From Synechococcaceae cyanobacterium (GTDB lineage Bacteria > Cyanobacteriota > Cyanobacteriia > PCC-6307 > Cyanobiaceae): a DNA stretch of 64,000 nucleotides. Positions 20,013 to 30,413 of this stretch are shown here, in pieces. The position numbers were made by a program, and so were the translations under genes. Location: NCBI GenBank assembly GCA_947378425.1, contig CANCJV010000008.1:29457-93456 (forward strand), in the 5' to 3' direction. The notes below the pieces were generated by a model that had not been told where the DNA came from, did no database searches, and worked only from the letters and a program-made list of their open reading frames with translations. The stretch's first letter is position 1, and every line of letters begins with the position of its first letter.

Positions 20013-20428
20013 GCCAGCCCGCGCAGTCTCAGCGCCGCGAATTCAGCCTATTTCTGCTGACCGGTGGGGTGGCTGCCTTGGTCAATGTGGTGAGTCGGAT
20101 CGGCTTTTCCACCGTGGTGCGTTTTGAGCTGGCGGTGTTGCTTGCCTACGGCATCGGCATGTTGACAGCCTATGTATTGGCGCGCCGATTTGTTTTTCTC
20201 AACAGCCGCACCAGCATCCGTCGCTCATTCGCAGCCTTCGCCCTAGTGAATCTGTTTGCCGTGCTGCAGACCTGGCTGGTGAGCGTTGGCCTGCGCAACT
20301 GGCTCTTACCTCTTCTGGGCATCGTGGTGTTCAGGGATCTGCTCGCCCATGGCATCGGCGTCGCCGTGCCGGTTGTAAGCAGCTATTTCGGCCACAAACA
20401 CATCTCCTTCAAGGATCGCGACCGGTGA
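20009..20428 (+). CDS. GtrA-family membrane protein
   Basis: 139 aa, four TM segments, FLLTGGVAALVNVVSRI...ARRFVF...VSSYFGHKHISF. Confidence 0.85.
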   Translation: MSQPAQSQRREFSLFLLTGGVAALVNVVSRIGFSTVVRFELAVLLAYGIGMLTAYVLARRFVFLNSRTSIRRSFAAFALVNLFAVLQTWLVSVGLRNWLLPLLGIVVFRDLLAHGIGVAVPVVSSYFGHKHISFKDRDR

Positions 20429-21108
20429 CGACCGTTGCCGCCTTCGACTTCGATGGCACTCTGCTGCAAGGTGATTGCCTGCTGCTGTTCCACAGGCTGC
20501 TGAAGGGTCGCGCTGCAGTGGTGCTGGACTGGCTGCCCCTGCTGCCGGCTTGGCTCGCCTGGAAATCCGGCTACCGCAGCACGGCTTGGTTCAAACAGCA
20601 CTATCTGTGCGCCATCATTGCCAGCACCGATGTGCAGAAGCGACAGCATGTTCTTGAAGTTGAGCTACCTCAGCTCCTGCTGCACCGGCTGCGCCCGGAA
20701 GCCGTGGCCAGACTTCGCTGGCACAGAGCACAAGGCCATCAGTTGGTGATTGTGTCCGCTTCGCCGCGGGAACTGATCAACCGAGTCGCCCAGGAGCTGC
20801 AGACCGAACTGATCGCCACGGAAACCAGCCCCCTCTGTGGCGATCTGCCAGATCGGCCCCTGCAGCTCACGTCGGCCAACTGCAAAGGCGCGGAGAAGGT
20901 GCGGCGGCTGGAGGCCTGGCTGGGCCAGCCCCTGAGCGAGTTTGAGCTGCATGCCTATGGCGACAGCAAGGGGGATCGCGAACTGCTGCAGGCTGCCGAC
21001 CACCCTCACTGGCGCCAGTTCACTGCCGAGACTCAGGCCTACCCACCGGGCCGCTGCCATCCCCGTGGCTGGATTGCCTTGCTGGGACTAGGAGCCTGTC
21101 GCGCATAG
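20425..21108 (+). CDS. HAD-superfamily subfamily IB phosphatase
   Basis: FDFDGTLLQGD, VIVSASP, GDSKGDRELL; C-terminus altered by the IS1182-family insertion. Confidence 0.85.
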   Translation: MTTVAAFDFDGTLLQGDCLLLFHRLLKGRAAVVLDWLPLLPAWLAWKSGYRSTAWFKQHYLCAIIASTDVQKRQHVLEVELPQLLLHRLRPEAVARLRWHRAQGHQLVIVSASPRELINRVAQELQTELIATETSPLCGDLPDRPLQLTSANCKGAEKVRRLEAWLGQPLSEFELHAYGDSKGDRELLQAADHPHWRQFTAETQAYPPGRCHPRGWIALLGLGACRA

Positions 21109-22829
21109 ATCCGCGCCCGCCTCTCCACAGACGCCCTTAGATCTGCCCAGATCCCAGTGACTGCAACAGTTCTGGATGAGAAGATGGGCCATGAACAAGC
21201 CCAAGAGCTTCCGTCCCTTGAACCCGGAACAGACCCTGCTGTTGCCGCCATCGCCGATGGACTGGCTGCCGGAGCACCATCTGGTGTTCTTTCTGCTTGA
21301 TCTGGCTGGTGAGCTGGATCTGAGTGTCATCTACGCGGTCTATCAGCAGCGGGATCCGCGTGGCGTCAAGGCTTATGAGCCCAGGATGATGGTGGTCTTG
21401 CTCCTCTACGCCTACTGCGTCGGGTTGCCCTCGTCCCGAAAGATTGAGAAAGCCTGCTGGGAGGATGCCGCCTTCCGTGTTCTGACCGGCAATCAGCAAC
21501 CGGATCACAGCCGTATCAGTGATTTCCGCCGTGTTCACCTTGAAGCCTTGGCAGGACTTTTTGTGCAGGTGCTGCGCCTGTGCCAGAAGGCGGGCCTTGT
21601 GAGCCTGGGGAACGTGGCGCTGGATGGCACCAAGATGAAAGCCAATGCCTCCAAGCACAAGGCGATGACTCACGAGCGGATGCTCAAAGCCGAGGCACAA
21701 CTGGAGGCCGAGATGGCAGCGCTGCTGCGCAAGGCCGAGCTGATCGACGCCCAGGAAGACGAGCGCTACGGCAAGGACAAGCGTGGCGATGAGCTGCCGC
21801 CGGAGCTCCAGCGCCGACAGGACCGGATCGAGGTACTCCGTAAGGCCAGAGCAGAGCTGGAAGCTGAGGCGGCAGCTGATCAGGCCCGCCAGCGCCAGCA
21901 GCTGGCCAAAGAGGCCGAGCAACAGGTGGCTGAGGCTGAAACAACCCAGGCTGATGCCAAGGCCAAAGAGAAAGCCGCACGTCAGGCCCGATCTGCACGC
22001 CAACGGGCCGAGGCGGCTCGGCAGCTGGCCACTGGGAAAGCGGCAGCAGCGGGGCAGAAGGCTCCAAATCTGGAGATCAGCGTTGATCCCCAGGCGATGC
22101 CCAGCCGCAACCTGCCCACCGATGCGACAGGCAATCCGAGGGGCAACGCCCAACGCAATTTCACCGACCCGGACAGCCACATCCTCAAAGGTGGTGACGG
22201 CTGGATCCAGGGCTACAACTGCCAGGCTGCAGTCGATGGCGATCATCAGGTGATCGTGGCGGTGGGGGTGAGCAACCAGGCCAGTGATGCACCCCATCTG
22301 ATTCCGATGGTCGAGCGGATCGTCGCCAACACCGGCCAGCTACCGGACAAGCTGATCGCGGATGCGGGGTACTGCAGCACCGGCAATATCGAGACCTGCG
22401 AGCAGCGCAAGCTGGATGTCTACGTCTCCACCAGCAGGCAGCAACACGGCAAACGACCCCGTCCATCAAGGGGGCCAACACCACGGGATCTGAACGCAAG
22501 GGGGCGGATGGACCGCAAGATCCGATCCAAGGCGGGCCAAGCGATCTACGCCCTGCGCAAGACGATCGTCGAGCCGGTGTTTGGCCAGATCAACGCAGCC
22601 AGAGGCCTGGATCGCTTCCTATTAAGGGGCCTCGAGAAGGTGAATGGGGAATGGCACTTGATGGCCATCACCCACAAAATCCGCAAGCTGCACAGAGCAG
22701 CACTGGCGGGAGCCTGAGGGAGGGGCCGGCGGAAGGCAGCCCTCATTGACCCATAACAAAACGTTCAAGTCTCCAGTTCGGAGCCGTGGGGAAGCTGGCG
22801 CGGGGGTTGACGGTATGTGAGACAAACTC
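21092..22829 (+). mobile_element. IS1182-family insertion sequence with imperfect TIRs and CTAG flanks
   Basis: Left GAGCCTGTCGCGCATA, right (rc) GAGTTTGTCTCACATA; CTAG at 21088-21091 and 22830-22833. Confidence 0.8.
21191..22717 (+). CDS. IS1182-family transposase
   Basis: FRPLNPEQTLLLPPSPMDWLPEHHLVFFLLDLAGELDLS...YDPRMM-like...SSRKIEKACWED...GNQQPDHSRISDFRR...RKTIVEPVFGQI...RGLEKVNGEW. Confidence 0.95.
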   Translation: MNKPKSFRPLNPEQTLLLPPSPMDWLPEHHLVFFLLDLAGELDLSVIYAVYQQRDPRGVKAYEPRMMVVLLLYAYCVGLPSSRKIEKACWEDAAFRVLTGNQQPDHSRISDFRRVHLEALAGLFVQVLRLCQKAGLVSLGNVALDGTKMKANASKHKAMTHERMLKAEAQLEAEMAALLRKAELIDAQEDERYGKDKRGDELPPELQRRQDRIEVLRKARAELEAEAAADQARQRQQLAKEAEQQVAEAETTQADAKAKEKAARQARSARQRAEAARQLATGKAAAAGQKAPNLEISVDPQAMPSRNLPTDATGNPRGNAQRNFTDPDSHILKGGDGWIQGYNCQAAVDGDHQVIVAVGVSNQASDAPHLIPMVERIVANTGQLPDKLIADAGYCSTGNIETCEQRKLDVYVSTSRQQHGKRPRPSRGPTPRDLNARGRMDRKIRSKAGQAIYALRKTIVEPVFGQINAARGLDRFLLRGLEKVNGEWHLMAITHKIRKLHRAALAGA

Positions 22830-23197
22830 CTAGGGCTGCTGACTCTGGCCCTGAGCGGCCTATAATAACAGGAGCCCGAAGCCAGGCAACTTTTGCTGCA
22901 GGCGTTGCAAAAAAACATAAGCTTTGCTGCCAGCGATCTGTGGGGTGGCTCGGCCAGGTCCTACCTTGATCATGCTTGAGGATGCCAGATGTTTGCCATC
23001 GGCTTTGCTTTGACGGCCAAACCAAGCAAGCTGTCCGGCGACGATTAGATAGGGGGCCGCTTAGACAGTTGACATCGGGCACTTAAACGAGGATTCGATC
23101 CTGAAAAAGATCCAGCGGCTTTGCCCGTAAATTCTCGCAACGTGACGCCTTGCCTACTGCAGATGATGCTAAAATAAACTTAGACACCAAATCGACA

Positions 23198-24745
23198 ATG
23201 AAAAAGCATATTAATATGACAAATCTGCTTATTTTCTTGCCAGCTTTAGGCGCTTGTTTGTATTGGGCGCTTACACTCAATCAGCCGCTGATTGACCAAC
23301 ACTCATTCAGGCAAGCACAAACGGCACTTACGGCTCTGTTCATGCAACCAGGCTTGAACGGGTTCCTCAATTATGAAACCCCCGTAATGGGAAGCCCTTG
23401 GGCCATTCCGTTCGAGCTTCCTCTATTCCAATGGTTTGCCAATGGCTTGTCCAAACACTTGCCACTGAGTTTCAGCGCCTGCGGACGCCTGCTGAGCATC
23501 ATCTTCGGAATTGGCTGCGTCGGTCCAGCGCTGGGCCTACTCCATAGATTTGGCGTCAAAGATGCAGGAAAAATATGTTTTTCCTTTCTTTACTTTTCAT
23601 CCGCTATTTATCTCTACTGGAATCGCGCGTACATGATTGAGAGCACTGCTCTTTTCTTCACTTTAACGAGTCTTTACCTTTACACTTTAGTCCGCGACGG
23701 TGCATTCAACCAAGCTCGTACACTCAAGAAACAGTCGCTTGTGCTCGCAGGATTCTGGCTGAGCCTCAGCCTCAGCCTCCTGGTCAAGGCCACTACAGGT
23801 CTACCAATTCTGTTATTAATTATCCTTGACTTGATCTGGCAGCTATTTAAGAGTTTCCGAGAAAAGCATGAGTCTTTCAAGTCAATTTTTTATAGACTTA
23901 TTCCAACTGCCCTCATTGCTTTTGCTGCACTGTTAATACTGAAAGGATGGACACTTCATGCTGATGCTGTCAAAAGCTTAAATCCCATTGGCATCGGATG
24001 GACCTCGGAGGCTCTCAAGGCATGGAATTATGGAACCGTGGATCAACGATTATCTCTAGAGCTATGGCTAGGAGTTTTAATTAAAAGAATGTTAACGCCA
24101 ATCGGTGCTATTCCCTTTTTGTCCTTAGTGATTTTATCTCTAGCACAAAAGCAAAACCATCGACAACGGACGCTAATTTTAGTTAGCATCATACTGGCGT
24201 TGATTCCTTTGTTAGTTTTTTCTAATTTGCATATTATTCATACATACTATCAAATGGCCAATCAAATCTATCTTTTAATCGGTATTTCTGCTGCTTTTGA
24301 CGGTTTCTTTCAGCCCTTCAGGCCGAAATGGCAACAAATAGTCGCGTTGTGCGCTGTAGCACTATTTGCATTCGGCAGTTACAATGAATTCAAGGTCAAC
24401 TATTTTGAGTCATCCTTGGCGCAGACGAATGATCGCCTAGAGATCGGAAAGCTAGTCAAAGCACAAACATCTCCTGTTTCAGGTATTCTAGTCTTCGGTG
24501 ATGATTGGAATTCCGAGTTCTCTTTCCACAGTCAACGTCGATCACTTAGCTTGCCCGATGGACTTATTAATACCCCCATTCAAGAAGTTCTCCTTCAAAA
24601 TCCCAGCAGCTCTCTGGGCGGAATGAAGCTTGGCGCTATTATCACGAAAACAGAAATCTTGAGCGATAAATTGGCAGAACAGAGCTGCCCGATCAAACAG
24701 GTGAAAGCCTTCGGCGAGTGGAAAGCATACATATGCAAACCCTAG
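23198..24745 (+). CDS. GT39/ArnT-like membrane glycosyltransferase
   Basis: DQHSFRQAQTA near the N-terminus, multi-TM, ArnT-like layout; start taken at MKKHINMTNLL. Confidence 0.65.
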   Translation: MKKHINMTNLLIFLPALGACLYWALTLNQPLIDQHSFRQAQTALTALFMQPGLNGFLNYETPVMGSPWAIPFELPLFQWFANGLSKHLPLSFSACGRLLSIIFGIGCVGPALGLLHRFGVKDAGKICFSFLYFSSAIYLYWNRAYMIESTALFFTLTSLYLYTLVRDGAFNQARTLKKQSLVLAGFWLSLSLSLLVKATTGLPILLLIILDLIWQLFKSFREKHESFKSIFYRLIPTALIAFAALLILKGWTLHADAVKSLNPIGIGWTSEALKAWNYGTVDQRLSLELWLGVLIKRMLTPIGAIPFLSLVILSLAQKQNHRQRTLILVSIILALIPLLVFSNLHIIHTYYQMANQIYLLIGISAAFDGFFQPFRPKWQQIVALCAVALFAFGSYNEFKVNYFESSLAQTNDRLEIGKLVKAQTSPVSGILVFGDDWNSEFSFHSQRRSLSLPDGLINTPIQEVLLQNPSSSLGGMKLGAIITKTEILSDKLAEQSCPIKQVKAFGEWKAYICKP

Positions 24746-24844
24746 GGCGAACTAGCATCGGTTTCTGAACAAACAGCCAATGACCGGCTCGGGAGTGGCC
24801 ACATTGAATCAAAGAGTAGTCTGAACCTCAAGCAACAACTAAAG

Positions 24845-25744
24845 TTATCCGCCCTCTGCTGCCAAGATATCAAACACCCTCGCCAACCCCACCCGCCAGT
24901 GCACGGCTGCCAGCCCCAGAGCCTTCCGTGATCCCGCGCAGTCGAGCAGCGAATAGCTCGGCCGCCTTGCCGGCGTCGGATAGTCGGCGCTGGTGATCGG
25001 CTCCACCACAGCCGGCCGTTGCAACAGCCCCTGCGCTAGCCCCAGCTCACCGATGGCATGGGCGAAGTCGTACCAGCTGGCGGCGCCGGCATCGCTCCAG
25101 TGCAGGATGCCGCTGGCCTGACGGCCGATGGCGGCCCAGCAGGCCGCCGCCAGGGTGTGGGTGGCGGTGGGACAGCCCACCTGGTCGGCCACCACGGCCA
25201 GGGGTTCGCCCGCCGCCGCCTTGAGCCCATGCAGGCGCAGCATGGTCAGGCAGAAGTTCCTGCCCACCGGCCCGTACACCCAGCTGGTGCGCAGCACACA
25301 ACAGCGATCGGCCGGCAGGGCGGCCCGGGCCCGCTGTTCTCCCGCCGCCTTGCTGCGGCCGTAGACGCCGATCGGATCCACCGCCTGCTCCGGCCGGTAG
25401 GGATGGCCCTGCTCTCCGTTGAAGACAAAGTCCGTGCTCACCTGCAGCAAGCGGCCGCCGCTCTCCGCCAGGGCGGTGGCGAAGGCTCCCGGAGCGCCGG
25501 CATTGACGGCCATGGCCAGGTTGGGTTCCTGTTCGGCTCGATCCACCGCCGTGTAGGCGCCGGCATTGAGAACCCAGTCCGGCCGGTGCTGGCGGACTGC
25601 CGCGGCGCAGGCGCCGGCATCGGCGAGGTCCAGTTCCTTGCGACCGCAGGCGATCAGGGTGATGCCCTCGGGCTTGCTACCCCTGAGGGCCTGGCCCAGC
25701 TGGCCGCCGCTGCCGGTGAGCAGCACTTTCAACGCCGGGCTCAC
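24845..25744 (-). CDS. rfbD: dTDP-4-dehydrorhamnose reductase
   Basis: LLTGSGGQLGQAL...NAGAYTAVDRAE...STDFVFNG...GVYGRSKAAGE. Confidence 0.95.
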   Translation of the reverse strand: MSPALKVLLTGSGGQLGQALRGSKPEGITLIACGRKELDLADAGACAAAVRQHRPDWVLNAGAYTAVDRAEQEPNLAMAVNAGAPGAFATALAESGGRLLQVSTDFVFNGEQGHPYRPEQAVDPIGVYGRSKAAGEQRARAALPADRCCVLRTSWVYGPVGRNFCLTMLRLHGLKAAAGEPLAVVADQVGCPTATHTLAAACWAAIGRQASGILHWSDAGAASWYDFAHAIGELGLAQGLLQRPAVVEPITSADYPTPARRPSYSLLDCAGSRKALGLAAVHWRVGLARVFDILAAEGG

Positions 25745-26325
25745 GGGAACACATCTCCGGAGGCCAGGGCCTCGGCCAGGCTGGGGGCCGCCCCATCCTT
25801 GTCCGCCAGCAGGGGCTCCGTTCCGTTCAGCTCCTCCAGCGGCCAGCCGATGGCCACGCTGGGGTCATCCCAGCGCAGCGAGCGCTCACAGGCCTTGTTC
25901 CAGAAGCCGCTGGCCTTGTACAGCACTTCGGCGCTCTCGCTGAGGGTGAGAAAGCCATGGGCGAAGCCCACCGGCACCCAGAGCTGGCTGTGGTTATCGG
26001 CGTTGAGCCGGGCTCCGACCCACCGGCCGAAGCTGATCGAAGAGCGGCGCAGATCGACGGCGACATCGAACACCTCGCCGACGACGCAGCGCACCAGCTT
26101 GGCCTGGGGTTCGGGATCGAGCTGGTAGTGCAGGCCCCGCAGCACTCCGCGGCTGGAGCGGGAATGGTTGTCCTGATGGAAGACGGGGGCCTGATCGACC
26201 GCAACGCCGAGCACCTCGGCGAAGCGGCGCTGATTCCAGCTCTCGAAGAAAAAGCCGCGGCCATCGCCGAAGACCTGGGGGGTGAGCAGCAGCGGCCCCT
26301 CAATGTCGAAGCATTCGATCTGCAT
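25741..26325 (-). CDS. rfbC: dTDP-4-dehydrorhamnose 3,5-epimerase
   Basis: GPLLLTPQVFGDGRGFFFESWNQRRF...QDNHSRSSRGVLRGLHYQ...VPVGFAHGF; start at MQIECFDIEG. Confidence 0.95.
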   Translation of the reverse strand: MQIECFDIEGPLLLTPQVFGDGRGFFFESWNQRRFAEVLGVAVDQAPVFHQDNHSRSSRGVLRGLHYQLDPEPQAKLVRCVVGEVFDVAVDLRRSSISFGRWVGARLNADNHSQLWVPVGFAHGFLTLSESAEVLYKASGFWNKACERSLRWDDPSVAIGWPLEELNGTEPLLADKDGAAPSLAEALASGDVFP

Positions 26326-26327
26326 GG

Positions 26328-27242
26328 TCAGCCCAGTTCCCCGCCGTTTTCGCTGAGCAGCTGTAGCAGATAGGCGCCGTAACCGCTCTTGCACAGGGGC
26401 TGGGCCAGGCGCTCCAGCTGGCTGTCGTCGATCCAGCCCAGGCGCCAGGCCACCTCCTCCGGACAGCCCACCTTCAGCCCCTGGCGATGCTCCAGGGTGC
26501 GGATGTAGCTGGCCGCCTCATGCAGCGAATCGGGGGTGCCGGTATCGAGCCAGGCCATGCCCCGACCCATCAGTTGGACTCTCAGCAGGCCATCGTCGAG
26601 ATAGAGCTGGTTCAGGTCGGTGATTTCCAGCTCTCCGCGCCTGGAGGGGCGCACCTGACGGGCGCGCTCGACGACGCTGGCGTCATAGAAGTAGAGCCCG
26701 GTGACCGCATAGCGGGACCTGGGCTTGCTGGGCTTCTCCTCAAGGCTGATCACGCGCCCCTGCTCATCGAACTGCACGACGCCGTAGCGCTCGGGATCGC
26801 GCACTGGATAGGCAAACACCGTGGCACCGTTGGCGGTGCCATAGCTGGCCTGCAGCTGGGGCACCAGATCATGGCCGTGGAAGAGGTTGTCCCCCAGCAC
26901 CAGCGCGGCGGGCCGGCCCGCCAGAAAATCGGCGCCGATCAGGAAGGCCTGGGCCAGCCCATCGGGACGCGGCTGGATGGCGTAGCTGATCGCCATGCCC
27001 CAGGCGGAACCATCACCGAGCAGGCGCTGGAAGGCGCTCTGGTCGGCGGGGGTGGTGATGATCAGCACCTCACGAATCCCCGCCAGCATCAGGGTGCTGA
27101 GCGGGTAGTAGATCATCGGCTTGTCGTACACGGGCATCAGCTGTTTGCTGATGGCGCCGGTGAGCGGTGCCAGGCGGGTGCCGTTGCCACCGGCCAGGAT
27201 GATGCCCCGTCGCTCGCCCGTGGCCAGAGATTCAACGATCAC
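26328..27242 (-). CDS. rfbA: Glucose-1-phosphate thymidylyltransferase
   Basis: [44 protein letters not shown]. Confidence 0.95.
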   Translation of the reverse strand: MIVESLATGERRGIILAGGNGTRLAPLTGAISKQLMPVYDKPMIYYPLSTLMLAGIREVLIITTPADQSAFQRLLGDGSAWGMAISYAIQPRPDGLAQAFLIGADFLAGRPAALVLGDNLFHGHDLVPQLQASYGTANGATVFAYPVRDPERYGVVQFDEQGRVISLEEKPSKPRSRYAVTGLYFYDASVVERARQVRPSRRGELEITDLNQLYLDDGLLRVQLMGRGMAWLDTGTPDSLHEAASYIRTLEHRQGLKVGCPEEVAWRLGWIDDSQLERLAQPLCKSGYGAYLLQLLSENGGELG

Positions 27243-27279
27243 AACGGGATGGATCGGCCGCGCATGGGGTGGCAGTCTC

Positions 27280-30200
27280 TCACTTGGCCTCCATCCAGTT
27301 CGGTCCCACGCCGGTCTCCACCCGCAGCGGCACCGCCAGCTGCACGGCCTCCTCCATGATCCGGCGGGTCAGCGCGAGAGTCTGCTCGAGAGCCTCCGGG
27401 GCCGCTTCGAGCACCAGTTCATCGTGCACCTGCAGCAACAGCCTGGCTGGCAGATTCGCCGCCAGCAACGCCTGGTGAAGTCTCACCATCGCCACCTTGA
27501 TGATGTCGGCACTGGAGCCCTGGATCGGCGCATTGGCCGCCGCCCTGAGCTGCTGCCCCTCCATGCCGGCGCGGCGGGCCGCCTCCAGATCGATCTCCAG
27601 GGGATCCTTGCCCAGCAGCCGGCCGAGGCCACCCGGATCGAAGTGGAAGGTGCGGCGCCGCCCCAGGATCGTCTCGACGTAGCCCCGGCTGAGGGCCTGG
27701 CGCTCCTGCAGTTCCAGGAAGGCGAACACCCGCGGATAGCGCTGCTTGTACTTGCTCAGAAACTCCTTGGCCTGGGCCTGGCCGACTCCCGTTTCACGGG
27801 CGAAGCGCTGGGCCCCCATGCCGTAGATCACACCGAAGTTGATCGTCTTGCCCAGGCGCCGTTCGTCCGCGCTCACCTCGTCCTTCTCCAGCAGCAAACG
27901 CGCCGTCAGGGCATGGACGTCGTCGCCGCTGTTGTAGGCCTCCACCAGCACCGGCTCCCCCGAGAGGTGGGTGAGGATGCGCAGCTCGATCTGGGAGTAG
28001 TCGGCGCTGATCAGCTGCCAGCCCTCCTGGGGCAGAAATGCCTTGCGGATGCGGCGGCTGAACTCGGTGCGGATGGGGATGTTCTGCAGATTGGGATTGC
28101 TGCTCGACAGCCGGCCGGTGGCGGTGACCGCCTGGTTGAAATCGGTGTGCACCCGGCCGGTTTCCGGCTCCACCAGGGCCGGCAGGGCCTCCACATAGGT
28201 GCTGCGCAACTTGCTGAGGGTGCGGTGCTCCAGCACCAGCGGCACCACCGGATGATCGCCGTCGAGCTTTTCGAGCACGGCCGCATCGGTGCTCCAGCCG
28301 GTCTTGGTCTTGCGCGATTTCTTGCGATCCAGCCCAAGGGTGTCGAACAGCAGTTCCCCCAGTTGCTTCGGCGAGGCCAGGTTGAAATCGACGCCGGCGG
28401 CCTGCTTGGCCTCGCCGTCGAGGCGCTCGAGGGTGGCGGCCAGCTCGCTGCTCAGCTCCTGGAGGTAGGCGATGTCGATGCGGATGCCGGTGGCCTCCAT
28501 TGCCGCCAGCACCGGCTCCAGCGGCAGCTCCACCTGCTCCAGCAGGGGCAGCAGGGCCGGCCCCAGGGCGGCGAGTTGCTGGCGCAGCAAGGGTGTCAGC
28601 CGGCCCGTGAGATGCACGTCCATGCCGCAGTACAGGGAGGCTTCCGCCACCGGTACGTCGGCGAAGCTCCCCCCCTTCGGCACCAGCTGGCTGAAGCTGG
28701 TGGGGCTGAAGCCGAAGCAGCGCTCGGCCATGGCCTCAAGGCCGTGCTTGTCGCCGCCATCACGGATGTAGTCGGCCAGCATCGTGTCCATCACCACCCC
28801 GGCCAGGGGCAGGCCGTGGCGCAGCAGGATCAGCCGGTCGTACTTGGCGTTCTGCAGGGTCTTGGGATGGACGCCGCTGGCCAGCCAGGGGGCCAGGGCG
28901 GTGAGCACCTGTTCCAACGGCAGCTGCCTGGGCGGCGGCGGCGGCTCCGAGAGCAGATCGGCGGCGGCCTGAGGGCGATGGCCGATCGGGATGTAGGCCA
29001 GCTCGTCCAGCCCCAGGCCCCAGGCCAGGCCGATGCCCACCAGTTCGGCCCGGAAGGGGTTGAGATCGGTGGTCTCGGTGTCGAGGGCCACCGGGCTGGC
29101 GACATCGCGGCATTCCATCAGCCGCTGCACCAGGGTCTGCAGTTCGGCAGCTTCGGCGATGATCCGAGGCTCCAGCTGGGGCAGGCTTTCGCCGCCGCTG
29201 GCCGGATCGGGGGCTGCCGGGGCCGCTGTGCCGCCCACTGAGGTGGCGCCCGCGGAGGCCGTGGCGGATGAGGGATCTGCGGTCAAGCGGGCTGTGGTTG
29301 CGCCCTCTGCACCGGAACTCTCGGCGCTCGAACCGTCTGCGCTCGAACCAGCCGTGCTGGTTCCGTTGGCGCCGGCCGGCGGCTGGGCCGAGAAGATGCG
29401 GGCGAAGCCCTCGACCTGGCGGGCCAGGCTGAACAGCTCCAGCTCCTCGAGCCGCCGGCCCAGCTCCTCGGCTCTGACGCTGCCCAGGGCCAGGCGCGGC
29501 TCCGTAGGCAGCGGGATCTCCACCAGGATCCGGGCCAGCTTGCGCGACAGGTAGGCGTTGTCGCGGTCGGTTTCCAGCTTGGCCTTGAGGGCGCCTTTCA
29601 CCTGATCGAGGGCGGCATAGACGCCATCGAGATCGCCGTGGGCCTTGAGCAGGGTGATGGCGGTCTTGGGTCCGACGCCCTTGACCCCGGGGATGTTGTC
29701 GGAGCTGTCGCCGGTGAGGGCCTTGAGGTCGATCACGTCTTCGGGTGGCACCCCCAGCCGTGCGATCACCTCCTCGCGGCGGACTTCACTGGGTCCCGAG
29801 CTCTTGGCGTAGGGGCCGCCGCCCATGTACAGCACGGCGATGTCGCGTTCGTCGTCGACCAGCTGGAACAGATCGCGATCACCCGAGAGGATGCGCACCC
29901 GCCAGCCCTCGGAAGCGGCCCGGTTGGCCAGCGTGCCGAGCACGTCGTCGGCCTCGAAGCCCGGCGCCAGGCAGAGGGGCAGGTCGAGAGCTTCGGCCAG
30001 GAGGCTCTGCAGATTGCCCAGGTCCTCGAAGAAGTGTGCGGGTGCTTCGTCCCGATGGGCCTTGTAATTGACGTCCTCGACGTGGCGGAAGGTGGGCTCG
30101 GCGGTGTCGAAGGCGATCACCACCCCCTGGGGGTTCAGGCCCTTGCAGTTCTCCAGCAGGGCCTTGAGGAAGCCATAGGTGACGCTGGTGGGCACCCCGG

Positions 30201-30306
30201 CCTTGGTGCTGAGGCCCCCATCACCGCCCTTGGCAAAGGCATAGAAACTGCGGAAGGCCAGGGAATGGCCATCCACCAACAGCAACAGGGGCTTGTCCTC
30301 CGCCAT
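27280..30306 (-). CDS. polA: DNA polymerase I
   Basis: 5' nuclease domain, [10 protein letters not shown] proofreading motif, polymerase motifs [33 protein letters not shown]. Confidence 0.97.
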   Translation of the reverse strand: MAEDKPLLLLVDGHSLAFRSFYAFAKGGDGGLSTKAGVPTSVTYGFLKALLENCKGLNPQGVVIAFDTAEPTFRHVEDVNYKAHRDEAPAHFFEDLGNLQSLLAEALDLPLCLAPGFEADDVLGTLANRAASEGWRVRILSGDRDLFQLVDDERDIAVLYMGGGPYAKSSGPSEVRREEVIARLGVPPEDVIDLKALTGDSSDNIPGVKGVGPKTAITLLKAHGDLDGVYAALDQVKGALKAKLETDRDNAYLSRKLARILVEIPLPTEPRLALGSVRAEELGRRLEELELFSLARQVEGFARIFSAQPPAGANGTSTAGSSADGSSAESSGAEGATTARLTADPSSATASAGATSVGGTAAPAAPDPASGGESLPQLEPRIIAEAAELQTLVQRLMECRDVASPVALDTETTDLNPFRAELVGIGLAWGLGLDELAYIPIGHRPQAAADLLSEPPPPPRQLPLEQVLTALAPWLASGVHPKTLQNAKYDRLILLRHGLPLAGVVMDTMLADYIRDGGDKHGLEAMAERCFGFSPTSFSQLVPKGGSFADVPVAEASLYCGMDVHLTGRLTPLLRQQLAALGPALLPLLEQVELPLEPVLAAMEATGIRIDIAYLQELSSELAATLERLDGEAKQAAGVDFNLASPKQLGELLFDTLGLDRKKSRKTKTGWSTDAAVLEKLDGDHPVVPLVLEHRTLSKLRSTYVEALPALVEPETGRVHTDFNQAVTATGRLSSSNPNLQNIPIRTEFSRRIRKAFLPQEGWQLISADYSQIELRILTHLSGEPVLVEAYNSGDDVHALTARLLLEKDEVSADERRLGKTINFGVIYGMGAQRFARETGVGQAQAKEFLSKYKQRYPRVFAFLELQERQALSRGYVETILGRRRTFHFDPGGLGRLLGKDPLEIDLEAARRAGMEGQQLRAAANAPIQGSSADIIKVAMVRLHQALLAANLPARLLLQVHDELVLEAAPEALEQTLALTRRIMEEAVQLAVPLRVETGVGPNWMEAK

Positions 30307-30413
30307 GGTTTCGCTGTGCTTCAGCCTCTGGGATCGGCACAGCCTGCCAGAGCAGGTCAGCCCCAGCCTTTTGCGCCATCCTGGGGGCAGAGAATCGCCG
30401 TTGACGCCCCTCG

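Noticed and set aside
22850-22880. TATAAT-like -10 element (CCTATAATAACAG)
   Set aside because: No convincing -35 spacing and no nearby start codon; after IS1182 excision the TAA stop of the restored HAD ORF falls here.
27121-29241. 706-aa plus-strand ORF antisense to polA
   Set aside because: Shadow ORF caused by high GC; composition (His/Gln/Gly/Arg-rich) is not protein-like and polA on the other strand is unambiguous.
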